From IMG/VR virus record IMGVR_UViG_3300011432_000027, positions 1 to 42,951 of that record: a stretch of DNA of 42,951 nucleotides; one strand, 5' to 3'. The notes under the pieces are model-generated. The model searched no databases and was not told the origin of the DNA. It worked only from the letters and a program-made list of their open reading frames with translations. Position numbers and translations under genes: made by a program. Source of the stretch: a virus. Shown here piece after piece: positions 16,009 to 22,948 of this stretch; position 1 is the stretch's first letter, and the number at the start of each line of letters is the position of its first letter.

Positions 16009-16534
16009 CCACCCACTCCTGCGGGCGAATGCCCGCCTTCATGAACGCCTCTCGGAACTCGGTGAGTGCACGGTACACGACGACCCGCAGCCCAGACTTC
16101 TCCATGTAGAGGATCGACTTCTCGGGTTCACGGTCACGGTCGTGTGCACCGACCGAGCAGACGACACCGAAGAGCCCGGAGTTCGCGAGCATCTGCGAGC
16201 AGGTGTAACACGGACAAGTGTTGCAGTACGCAAGTCCGCCCTTGCGTGCCGAGGCGTCGGAGTACAGCAGTGCGTTGGCCTCGGCGTGAATGGCGACGCA
16301 GTCGGCGTACGAGCGCGGGTCCTCGGGCGGTGCCATTCCGCGCGGGCACCACGCACTGCAGTCATCGTCCTGATGCAGGTTGCGAAACCCCGCAGCCGGT
16401 CCGTTGTACCCGGTTCCGATGACGCGGTTGTCGTTGACGATGACACATCCGGCCTGCCGGCGACAACACGCCGATCGCAGTGCGATGAGGTCCACGACCG
16501 TAAGCCACGTCTCACTCCACGATGGGCGGATCAT
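15992..16534 (-). CDS. dCMP deaminase
   Basis: A 180-residue zinc deaminase. The catalytic H-A-E is at 83-85 (IHAEANALL) and the zinc cysteines are in NTCPCYTC (Cys109, Cys112). RPSW near the N-terminus and GTGYNG are typical of dCMP deaminases. It converts dCMP to dUMP, feeding thymidylate synthesis, and in T4-like modifying phages it balances dCMP against the hydroxymethylase. ATG at 16534 overlaps the coiled-coil gene stop (ATGA). Confidence 0.92.
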   Translation of the reverse strand: MIRPSWSETWLTVVDLIALRSACCRRQAGCVIVNDNRVIGTGYNGPAAGFRNLHQDDDCSAWCPRGMAPPEDPRSYADCVAIHAEANALLYSDASARKGGLAYCNTCPCYTCSQMLANSGLFGVVCSVGAHDRDREPEKSILYMEKSGLRVVVYRALTEFREAFMKAGIRPQEWVDADPA

Positions 16535-16740
16535 CCGACGATCGTCCGGATCTGCAGCAGTGCGTCACGGTGCCGCTGCACCGTCATCGACGTGAACGCC
16601 GTGGTGAACGCCATGGCCTCATCCACGGCCTTACGGATCTTCTCAAGGTCACGATGATGACGCGCAAGCTCGGCACGCGCCTCACCAAGCTCGTACATCA
16701 GCTGGTCGCGGGTCATCTCACCGAGAGCGTCCTCGTCCAC
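16531..16740 (-). CDS. Small helical protein
   Basis: A 69-residue protein, strongly helical, with charged heptads in residues 5-50 (EARAELARHHRDLEKI). No family is recognised. It lies between the thymidylate-synthase homologue, which it overlaps by 28 bases, and the dCMP deaminase (ATGA overlap), so it belongs to the nucleotide-metabolism unit and could be a partner of either enzyme. Confidence 0.72.
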   Translation of the reverse strand: MDEDALGEMTRDQLMYELGEARAELARHHRDLEKIRKAVDEAMAFTTAFTSMTVQRHRDALLQIRTIVG

Positions 16741-17516
16741 CAGTCCTCCTTCTCACACTTGCCTTCTAGGTAAGAACGGGCGATCTGCACAACGATGTCC
16801 CACGACATGCCCGGGTCACCGATACCCGCGGGCAGGTTGTACTGCATCTCTTGCGGGTGAAGCTTGGTGGTGGCCTCGAGGTCACGGTCGTACAGGTGCA
16901 GGCTGCGGGCGTGGTGCGTGTACGTTCCCACGGGTACGTCGAGGACGTTGGCGACCGTGTGCAGTAGGTGTCCGAAGATGAAGAAGTCGTAGGGAACTCC
17001 GAGCCAGATATCGTTCGAGCGCATCGTCACGTCGAGGTCGAGCCGTCCGTCACGAATAAAGAACTGCAGGCTGCTGGTGCATGGGAGGTCCCTTGCCGCC
17101 GGGGTATGCAGGTCGCGGAAGTTGTCCCACAACGACACCTGCGCCTGCCTCGTGTACGGGTCGCGTCGCAGCAGGTCGACGACGAGTGGCAGTGCCTCCC
17201 GGGTTCGCTGCCCGTAGCCGCCGTGGAACGCCTCGCCGTCGAGGATCTCCCTGAAGAAGGGACTCAGCTTCACCATCAGCTCGGGCATCTGCACACCGGC
17301 GACGAGCTGTAGAAACTCAGCGGCGGCGATCGCCGTGGAGACGTTGCGTCCCTGGGCGAGTGGCAACGCATCCCACGGGCGTTCGGTAATCGCGATCATC
17401 ACGTTTCGTTGCTCGTAGGTGAGGTGTCCCCGCACGTTGACGACGAACCCACCGGAGACATACTTCACGAGTTCGGCGTAGCCGTCCCGCATCGACGGAA
17501 ACTCGAACGTCATCAC
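16713..17516 (-). CDS. Thymidylate-synthase homologue, predicted dCMP hydroxymethylase (or methylase)
   Basis: A 267-residue ThyA-fold enzyme. From the catalytic Cys146 (LPCTSSLQF) to Tyr209 the sequence aligns with E. coli ThyA without gaps and with the same numbers. Arg166 and Asp169 (MRSNDIWLG) and His207/Tyr209 are kept, but ThyA Asn177 is Asp here (GVPYD, codon 16986-16988). That Asn recognises the uracil ring; Asp is the residue in T4 dCMP hydroxymethylase, and the N-to-D change is known to turn thymidylate synthase towards dCMP. The enzyme is therefore predicted to add a one-carbon group (hydroxymethyl, or methyl) to C5 of dCMP. GTG at 17516 overlaps the kinase stop (GTGA) and follows AGGAGG. 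Confidence 0.88.
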   Translation of the reverse strand: MMTFEFPSMRDGYAELVKYVSGGFVVNVRGHLTYEQRNVMIAITERPWDALPLAQGRNVSTAIAAAEFLQLVAGVQMPELMVKLSPFFREILDGEAFHGGYGQRTREALPLVVDLLRRDPYTRQAQVSLWDNFRDLHTPAARDLPCTSSLQFFIRDGRLDLDVTMRSNDIWLGVPYDFFIFGHLLHTVANVLDVPVGTYTHHARSLHLYDRDLEATTKLHPQEMQYNLPAGIGDPGMSWDIVVQIARSYLEGKCEKEDWWTRTLSVR

Positions 17517-18430
17517 CGGGGCCATCCTCCTAGGTCGATCTCGGCCCGCCGCTGGGCCAACGCCTGAATCAGTTCGCCGTACCTGCGTTTCATCTTGTGG
17601 TGGAAGCGTCGCACGTACTGCGGGTGAGGCACCGTCGAATGCGGTACGTTGTTCAGCTTGGCGACCCGCTGCGCGTTGCGCCCGAGGCAAACGACGGGTG
17701 GACACTCAAGGATCTTCCACAGCTGCTCGACGTTCTCTTCACACGCGTTGGCGATGCCGATCCGCTGTCCGAAGGACGGTGTCAGCGCCTCGAGGAGGAA
17801 GTGACCGGACGTCGCGTTGAACGGAACGAACGCCGACTCGTACTCAGCTGGACTGTTGCGGGTGTCACCCAGAAGAAGTGCACTAGGACGGAACCCACCG
17901 ACGTAGGTCGGGAAGTCCACCAGCGGTGCGCACATCTTGTCACGGTACCGGGCGAAGTCATACACGTCGGCCAGATCGAGAGGTGTTGACTGATGATCAC
18001 TCCATCCGGTGAGGGCGAGAAGACGGTAGTCCGCGATGATGTCGGCCAGGTTCTTCTGCTTGATGAGGTCATCGCCGCGGGTCTCAAGTCGAAACCTGAT
18101 GACGTCGAGCCGTTCACGCATGATGATCACCACTGCACCACGTGACTGGAGGAAGAGGTGGATGTGTAGGAGGCGTGCGTCATCAAGCTTGCTCTCACCG
18201 CGCAGCAGTGGGCCGTACACCCGCTCACCCAGGTGCAGTCGGTCGCAGATTACGTGCTGTCGCGTCCCGGGTCGATACCACTGCAGGGCAAGCTCGTACT
18301 CCTCGAGCGGGTCCTTCTCGATCGGACCGAAGTGAAGCACGGTGGCACCACGTAGTGCACCACGCTGGGTGAGCTTCCGAACGGCGGTCGTCTTACCGCT
18401 TCCATCAGGACCTTCCAACACGATCAGCAT
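17513..18430 (-). CDS. dNMP (thymidylate-like) kinase fused to a UDG-like domain
   Basis: A 305-residue protein. Residues 1-160 resemble dTMP kinases: P-loop GPDGSGKT at 7-14, CDRLHLGERVYGP as the DR motif near 62, and an IIMRERLDVIRFR helix. Residues about 170-290 resemble the uracil-DNA glycosylase fold: LLLGDTRN, PFNATSGHFLLEAL, GIANA, PPVVCLGRNA and a final VPHPQYVRRF. The catalytic acid of known UDG families cannot be placed with confidence, so the second domain may bind rather than cut a base. The kinase could phosphorylate dTMP or a modified dCMP as T4 gp1 does. ATG at 18430 overlaps the HNH gene by 7 bases. Confidence 0.78.
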   Translation of the reverse strand: MLIVLEGPDGSGKTTAVRKLTQRGALRGATVLHFGPIEKDPLEEYELALQWYRPGTRQHVICDRLHLGERVYGPLLRGESKLDDARLLHIHLFLQSRGAVVIIMRERLDVIRFRLETRGDDLIKQKNLADIIADYRLLALTGWSDHQSTPLDLADVYDFARYRDKMCAPLVDFPTYVGGFRPSALLLGDTRNSPAEYESAFVPFNATSGHFLLEALTPSFGQRIGIANACEENVEQLWKILECPPVVCLGRNAQRVAKLNNVPHSTVPHPQYVRRFHHKMKRRYGELIQALAQRRAEIDLGGWPR

Positions 18431-18921
18431 GACTTAGGCCACCGTCCACGCGCACTTGCTGTTGCATGTTTAGCCTTCTTCTCAGGGTCAGCCCAATGTG
18501 CACGCATCGCGATACGACGTTTCTCGTTCGCTTCGGGTGTATGAGCAGCTGCATCCATCTTGGTACGGAATGTGCCGTCATCGTCAGCCCAACGCTTACC
18601 TGTTGCTGCACCTATTGCAGCACGGGCGTTAGGTCGCGCCATAGCGTCTTGCCCACCGCGCTTACTGTTGCAGTAGAAGTGTAAGACGCGAAGATTCGAT
18701 GGATGATCGGTACCACCGTCACTGATGTTGATGATGTGATCTATCGAGAGGGCGAGCGGGTTGCGTGCTCCCTGCTCAAATGCCCGTGACTCAAATAGGC
18801 AGTCTTCCCACATACACTCGAGCTTCGGCACATACCCAAGTTGGTGAAGGGCGAGCACCAGCATTCGTACCCATACCCTTTTGGGTCCACCTGCCACACG
18901 GGCAAGCTCTTCCTCGAACAT
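18424..18921 (-). CDS. HNH homing-type endonuclease
   Basis: A 165-residue free-standing nuclease. A CMWEDC zinc knuckle (Cys36, Cys41) precedes SIDHIINISDGG (Asp61-His62), HPSNLR (Asn76) and VLHFYCN (His81, Cys84, Asn85). The C-terminal 75 residues hold basic repeats resembling NUMOD-type DNA-binding modules (EKRRIAMRAHW). GC content is roughly ten points lower than in the polymerase gene, so it looks recently arrived. Homing endonucleases often sit beside thymidylate-synthase and polymerase genes. ATG at 18921 follows GGAG. Confidence 0.88.
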   Translation of the reverse strand: MFEEELARVAGGPKRVWVRMLVLALHQLGYVPKLECMWEDCLFESRAFEQGARNPLALSIDHIINISDGGTDHPSNLRVLHFYCNSKRGGQDAMARPNARAAIGAATGKRWADDDGTFRTKMDAAAHTPEANEKRRIAMRAHWADPEKKAKHATASARGRWPKSC

Positions 18922-18945
18922 TGGTTCTCCGGTCTAGGTCTGGTG

Positions 18946-19287
18946 TTACGCGACTAGCGTGACCGCGAAGCCCCTGTCCTTACGGGCCGCGAGGTCGAGT
19001 GCCTGCTGGGCGGTCGTCGTTAGACGAAGCACGCCGGTGTTGTCCACGCGGTACAGGCCGCGCACGACGTCCTCGGGTGTGTCGCACAGCTTCACCCAGG
19101 AAAGGTCAACCTCGCCCGGGCGACTCGAGCGCCCAACACCCTCGACGATGTACCGACCGGCCTCGGTGCGGAAGATGCGAAGATCGAACCACCGGTCCGA
19201 CTCGGGACGACGGCTTGATGCCTCACCGAGCAGATCACCACGGAAGGCGATCTGCCGTGATCCGTCCTTCACCCGGTATCCCTTCAC
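18946..19287 (-). CDS. Hypothetical protein
   Basis: A 113-residue protein with a beta-rich first half (DRWFDLRIFRTEAGRYIVEGVG) and a VKLCDTPEDVVRGLY helix, a pattern seen in small actinophage proteins of unknown role. GTG at 19287 lies seven bases after TACAGT of a TGATACAGT element, so it may be translated from a leaderless transcript; AGTAGGGA in the same place could serve as a ribosome site for read-through mRNA. Confidence 0.72.
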   Translation of the reverse strand: MKGYRVKDGSRQIAFRGDLLGEASSRRPESDRWFDLRIFRTEAGRYIVEGVGRSSRPGEVDLSWVKLCDTPEDVVRGLYRVDNTGVLRLTTTAQQALDLAARKDRGFAVTLVA

Positions 19288-19292
19288 AGTCC

Positions 19293-20096
19293 CTACTGTA
19301 TCACGCTCCGTAGGGATAGGTCATGCCCGCGCGAGGCGAGTGGGCCGATGGAGCGGGGGAAGTGTTCCCCCACCAGGTCGTGCAGCACAACGGTGTGAAA
19401 CCCATAGGTCTCCCGGGCATCACGCTGATAGGCGGGATCGTCGGTGAGGCCGTCGTCCAGGTCCCAATACCACCTCAGCCTGCGAAAGAGCACGCGGTGC
19501 ACCAGCAGAAAGCCGGCGGTGTTCCAGTGCACCTGGGCGTCGGATGATGGGATTGCATCATCGGGTACGAACTCCCACGGGAGTCTTGGGTTTGCGATGA
19601 ACGGGAACTCCCGCCCATGCTGCAGCACGATCTGATGGTACGTCTTCACCCGAGGTCCGGTGAGCCCGTAGGTGGGAACGTGTCCGCCTACGATGGGCCA
19701 CGTCACGTTCAGCATGCGCACCACCGACTCGGGAGGGGCCATCGTGTCGGAGTCCAGGAAGAGGATCGCGTCATACCGGCCGATGAGACCTTGCTCGGTG
19801 ACGAGGTTTCGTCCCATGCAGATGCGATTGATGCGGTCCTCGTTGGTGAGGTAGTCCGCACCGTTGTCGTACCGGAACTCGACGCGCCACCCTCCCACCG
19901 CGGCGAGGCGTCGCAGGAGGGCATCTTGTAGACCGTTCCCACGGGCATCGACCTCAAGCGCGACGAAGAACTCGACCTCGTGCCCGTACTCCCGGGAGAA
20001 CTCTTGCATGGCCGCGGCGTGGATGAGCCACGCCGTGACATACTCATCGTGATCCGCCTTGTACGGCGGCACGGTGCATCCCACGAGAACCCTCAC
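19293..20096 (-). CDS. Glycosyltransferase, GT-A fold
   Basis: A 267-residue protein. An N-terminal VRVLVGCTVPP strand and DAILFLDSDTMAPPESVV (DxD metal motif near residue 120) are typical of GT-A glycosyltransferases, which bind an NDP-sugar and a divalent metal in the cytoplasm. HWNTAGFLLVHR further on fits the acceptor-site part. GTG at 20096 overlaps the stop of the small membrane-protein gene (GTGA); longer in-frame starts would overlap that gene entirely. It is one of several glycosyltransferases in this stretch; the acceptor is unknown. Confidence 0.85.
   Translation of the reverse strand: MRVLVGCTVPPYKADHDEYVTAWLIHAAAMQEFSREYGHEVEFFVALEVDARGNGLQDALLRRLAAVGGWRVEFRYDNGADYLTNEDRINRICMGRNLVTEQGLIGRYDAILFLDSDTMAPPESVVRMLNVTWPIVGGHVPTYGLTGPRVKTYHQIVLQHGREFPFIANPRLPWEFVPDDAIPSSDAQVHWNTAGFLLVHRVLFRRLRWYWDLDDGLTDDPAYQRDARETYGFHTVVLHDLVGEHFPRSIGPLASRGHDLSLRSVIQ
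19295..19305 (-). promoter_or_regulatory. Extended -10-like element CGTGATACAGT
   Basis: Minus-strand CGTGATACAGT contains a TGn extension and a TANNNT hexamer (TACAGT, 19295-19300). A weak -35 (ATGACC) lies 18 bases further upstream. The same eleven bases occur at 20661-20671. Both copies stand 6-7 bases before a GTG start. Confidence 0.4.
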
Positions 20097-20329
20097 GTGT
20101 ACGGCCACCTCCCCCATTCCTTCACCGAACGCACCGTTCCCTGAATGAAGCCAACAATCACCCAGATGAGAAGCAACGTCATCCACCCGTACCACGCGCC
20201 AAACTTCAGGCCGATCATCACGGCGAGAAAGATGCGCTCCGACCAGTTGACGATCGACCGCGTCCACACCTGCAGACGACGATCATGCTCCTCAGCTGAT
20301 GACGGCACGGGCGAATGCATCCTGTGCAC
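20093..20329 (-). CDS. Small membrane protein
   Basis: A protein of up to 78 residues with one or two hydrophobic stretches, about 33-62 (IFLAVMIGLKFGAWYGWMTL and a following LLIWVIVGF). Starts at GTG 20329, ATG 20320 or GTG 20308 all overlap the upstream gene; none has a clear ribosome site, so the start is uncertain. It precedes the glycosyltransferase with a GTGA overlap and could anchor or assist envelope-directed glycosylation, which is only inferred from position. Confidence 0.65.
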   Translation of the reverse strand: MHRMHSPVPSSAEEHDRRLQVWTRSIVNWSERIFLAVMIGLKFGAWYGWMTLLLIWVIVGFIQGTVRSVKEWGRWPYT

Positions 20330-20654
20330 GCCGCGCGCCCTGCCGCGCGAGTGCCTCGGAGTTGTAGCCGCCCCTACCGATGACGTTCCTGCCGGTGCTA
20401 CCCACCAGTTCCCACGCCCAGTCCCTGGGGCCTACCTGCTCGAACAGGACGCGTGGGACCTTGGGAGCACGAACGGCGGGTGCCTTCTTCTTGGCCGCCT
20501 TCTTCGTCTTGGTCTTCTGCATGGTGATGACTTCTCCCTCTCGCTCAATGATGAGTACGCGGCGACGCCGATCCGGCGAACCGTCCTTCTTCAGTGGTGT
20601 GACGACGATCTTGTGAAGCTCAAGTTGAAGTTGCGTGCTTCGTCTTCGCGTCAC
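20292..20654 (-). CDS. YegP/DUF1508-like small basic protein
   Basis: A protein of 120 residues, or 76 if it starts at the internal ATG at 20522, which follows AGGGAG. The C-terminal half has the DUF1508 look: FEQVGPRDWAWELVGSTGR, then GGYNSEALARQGARRA. It is preceded by a lysine/alanine-rich stretch (KTKKAAKKKAP). The GTG at 20654 lies six bases after a TGATACAGT element and lacks a ribosome site, so the long form may come from a leaderless transcript. The function of DUF1508 proteins is unclear; the basic stretch could bind nucleic acid. Confidence 0.65.
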   Translation of the reverse strand: MTRRRSTQLQLELHKIVVTPLKKDGSPDRRRRVLIIEREGEVITMQKTKTKKAAKKKAPAVRAPKVPRVLFEQVGPRDWAWELVGSTGRNVIGRGGYNSEALARQGARRAQDAFARAVIS

Positions 20655-20660
20655 GGCCGC

Positions 20661-20671
20661 ACTGTATCACG
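20661..20671 (-). promoter_or_regulatory. Extended -10-like element CGTGATACAGT, second copy
   Basis: Identical over eleven bases to the element at 19295-19305. The hexamer TACAGT (20661-20666) is followed by six bases and the GTG of the DUF1508-like gene, which lacks a ribosome site. No good -35 box is visible. Confidence 0.4.
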
Positions 20672-20672
20672 G

Positions 20673-20750
20673 CTAGCGAAGGATGATCTTGGCGAGAACG
20701 ATGATCGCGAGGATGACGAGAATGATGATGAGGATACCCATGACCCTCAT
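20673..20750 (-). CDS. Very short hydrophobic (single-helix) peptide
   Basis: A 25-codon frame. The ATG at 20750 overlaps the TGA of the upstream glycosyltransferase gene (ATGA), and an alternative in-frame ATG lies at 20741. After MRVMG almost every residue is I, L, V or A up to a final K-I-I-L-R, which would form one membrane helix. The coupling overlap and the regular composition argue that it is translated; its role is unknown. Small membrane peptides in phages can act on envelope stress, lysis timing or membrane partners. Confidence 0.5.
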   Translation of the reverse strand: MRVMGILIIILVILAIIVLAKIILR

Positions 20751-21484
20751 ATTACGCCCGCGAGTGCGTGGATCGCATCACGAACGAATCGGTCACGCAT
20801 GTCGAAGTAACCCGACCCGAACTGGAGTGCTTGCCCGTGCTGGTCGAGTTCACGCCAGCACTCGTCGCCCTCCATGGGAATGCAGAAGGTCGAGTCGGGG
20901 TTCACGAGACCCATGATGATGTCGTCACCCTCGTGTGGCCAACGAATCTGGCCATCGTCGCGAACGTTGAGCCGCACGAACTCCTCGGCCGCCACGAGCC
21001 GGGCCAGCGCGCGCCAGCCACACCACACGACGCGACCGTGCAGGCCGTCCACGTGTACACGCTGACCCTTGCTGAGTAGGTGGGGCTGCACGATGCGACC
21101 GTGGTGGAAGGAGTTGTCACGCAGCTGCACGCCCCAGAAGCCCGTCACGAAGTCGGGCCGGAAGGACTCCTCGAGAAGTCGCTCGACCGTTCGACGCCCG
21201 GGCGCGGTGTCGTCATCACTAAGGTAGTACCAGTCGGCCGGGTCCAACATGGCGGTGATGAACTTGGCCCGGGTGTGGAAGTTCTCACTTCGCACGAGGG
21301 TGATGCGCTTGTCGAGGATCTCGATTCGCTCGAACGACTCCTCCCAGCGTGCCGGGCCCTGGGCGTGGATGATGATGCGGTCGGGTACACGGGTGCCGGC
21401 CAGCAGACCCTCGACGATCGGCAGGACGTTGGGAATGCGTGCCGGCCAGTAGGACAGCACGACCGCGACGACCCGCTCAGTCAC
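20747..21484 (-). CDS. Glycosyltransferase, GT-A fold (GT2-like)
   Basis: A 245-residue protein. VVAVVLSYWPARIPNVLPIV starts a GT2-like nucleotide-binding half, and WYYLSDDDTAPG near residue 88 is the metal-binding DxD region. EGDDIIMG later resembles the ED catalytic region. It would move a sugar from an NDP donor in the cytoplasm. GTG at 21484 overlaps the stop of the next glycosyltransferase-like gene by four bases, and the gene belongs to the operon of sugar genes. Confidence 0.85.
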   Translation of the reverse strand: MTERVVAVVLSYWPARIPNVLPIVEGLLAGTRVPDRIIIHAQGPARWEESFERIEILDKRITLVRSENFHTRAKFITAMLDPADWYYLSDDDTAPGRRTVERLLEESFRPDFVTGFWGVQLRDNSFHHGRIVQPHLLSKGQRVHVDGLHGRVVWCGWRALARLVAAEEFVRLNVRDDGQIRWPHEGDDIIMGLVNPDSTFCIPMEGDECWRELDQHGQALQFGSGYFDMRDRFVRDAIHALAGVI

Positions 21485-22029
21485 GCACCCTCCAGGTTGC
21501 GTACGACGTCGAGGTCGCGGATCTGGTCGTAGTACACGTTGCCCAGTGCGACCATTCGCCTCTGTGACTGAAGCGAGTACGAGTCCGCGGCATCACATGT
21601 GTCAAGGACACCCGAGTGCTTACGCACCGCGAGGCTGACGAGGCGTGAGTGACCGAAGGAGTCGACCCGCTCATCGAGCTGCCCGGCCCGCGCGAGGAAG
21701 CGGTCGATGGCGACCATGTAGCAGCTCGGGTTGACCGGCTCCCACCACACCCGGTCATCAAGGCGCGGACTGGCGACGACGGTCTTCGCGTTGTCCCTGA
21801 ACATCAGGTGGCCCGCGAGCTCGTGCACAGCCGCATCTTCGAGGGTGGCACCGTCGATGATGAGCGCAAACGTCGTAGGCGTGGCCTTCAGCGTCTCATT
21901 GATCTGGTGCACCACCTTCGGCGGGTGAAGGATGACGACGGTTCCGCAGCTGTCACGCAGCTTGGGAAGGATGATCTCCACCTCGTCCGCCCAGTTGACG
22001 ATGACCGCCGTGATGGACTCAGGTCCCAC
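21481..22029 (-). CDS. Glycosyltransferase-like protein
   Basis: A 182-residue protein. An ITAVIVNWADEVEIILPKL start and a FALIIDGATLEDAAVHELAG stretch correspond in position to the nucleotide-binding and DxD parts of GT-A enzymes, but only D-G is left where DxD is expected. A short or inactive member, or a subunit of a neighbour, is possible. I start at GTG 22029, which overlaps the upstream glycosyltransferase gene by 11 bases; its ribosome site (GAG) is weak. Confidence 0.62.
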   Translation of the reverse strand: MGPESITAVIVNWADEVEIILPKLRDSCGTVVILHPPKVVHQINETLKATPTTFALIIDGATLEDAAVHELAGHLMFRDNAKTVVASPRLDDRVWWEPVNPSCYMVAIDRFLARAGQLDERVDSFGHSRLVSLAVRKHSGVLDTCDAADSYSLQSQRRMVALGNVYYDQIRDLDVVRNLEGA

Positions 22030-22948
22030 GGTCAAGCTCGTCGGTGAGGCGGTCGGCGAAGACTCGATATCGGTCGAGAAGATTCGTTCGAGAGTTGAGG
22101 TAGTCACGCTGTGTGTAGAACGTCCAGTGGGCGCACTGTGCACCTCCGTACACATAGTTCGACCGACGGACGATGGTCGGTATGTGCATCGTCAACCAAT
22201 GCTCTTCCTCGTCCCAGTTGAGCACCCCACCGCAGTCGGCGTACTCCTTCCCGTCGATGGCGAAGCAGGATACGCTGAACTGCTGCCGCCAACCTAGCTC
22301 AACCCACTTGTTCGGTTCGATGCACGCATCCTCGTGATCGTGCTCGAGGTGGTGCAGCAGAAGGTTATGTACAGCCTCCGCGAAGTACGGGTCACCCCAG
22401 CCGACCGGGTCCACTGCGTTCATCGCCACGCGCGGCCACTGCCACGGCTGGTGACCCCACCGCTGCATGATGCTGCTCGACACGGCGTTGTTCCAGATGA
22501 TCGGGAACACACCCAGTGACTGGGGGAAGTCAAGTTTGAAGTCCACCAGCGCGCGGATGCAGTTGTCGTGAAGCCAGATGACGTCGTCGTCGAAGCGAAT
22601 GAAGATGGTGTCGCGCGCGTCGGGCGCGTTGCCCATGTACCAGAAGAAGCGCATGGTGTTGAGCTGCTTCGGCTGGCGATACCCGTCCATCCAGTGCTTG
22701 GGAACCTGGCCCGCGAGGTTCGGCGTGCGTGGACCCGGGCACTGGAACGACTTGATCCACGGGTAGGTCTCGGTCAGCTTGCGGGCGTACGCCTCATCCT
22801 GGATCTGGTGTGGGTCCATGTTGAGGCAGAGCATCCACTCGTCGAGAACGCCGCGGGCGTGCTCACGCCGGAGGTACGGAAGCAACAGGGAGACGGTTGC
22901 CTCACGCCCGTAGGGTGTGAACGCGACGATCTTCCTACCGCGGTACAT
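22019..22948 (-). CDS. Glycosyltransferase-like protein with DDD motif
   Basis: A 309-residue protein. RKIVAFTPYGREATVSLLLP forms the first strand-helix, and FIRFDDDVIWLHDN near residue 145 is the probable metal-binding motif of a GT-A fold. Tryptophan-rich regions follow (HQPWQWPRV). The ATG at 22948 has GAGGGG ten bases upstream and overlaps the epimerase gene by 14 bases. It lies between the epimerase and two further glycosyltransferase-like genes, so it probably uses a sugar made by that epimerase. Confidence 0.78.
   Translation of the reverse strand: MYRGRKIVAFTPYGREATVSLLLPYLRREHARGVLDEWMLCLNMDPHQIQDEAYARKLTETYPWIKSFQCPGPRTPNLAGQVPKHWMDGYRQPKQLNTMRFFWYMGNAPDARDTIFIRFDDDVIWLHDNCIRALVDFKLDFPQSLGVFPIIWNNAVSSSIMQRWGHQPWQWPRVAMNAVDPVGWGDPYFAEAVHNLLLHHLEHDHEDACIEPNKWVELGWRQQFSVSCFAIDGKEYADCGGVLNWDEEEHWLTMHIPTIVRRSNYVYGGAQCAHWTFYTQRDYLNSRTNLLDRYRVFADRLTDELDRGT

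Noticed and set aside
18405-18611. A 68-codon frame overlapping the end of the HNH gene
   Set aside because: It is in another frame of the HNH gene and lacks a ribosome site; it looks like a shadow.
22313-22334. A GTTCGA-type motif that might mark a tRNA T-arm
   Set aside because: It lies in the glycosyltransferase gene and no acceptor or anticodon arms can be paired around it; no tRNA was found in the window.
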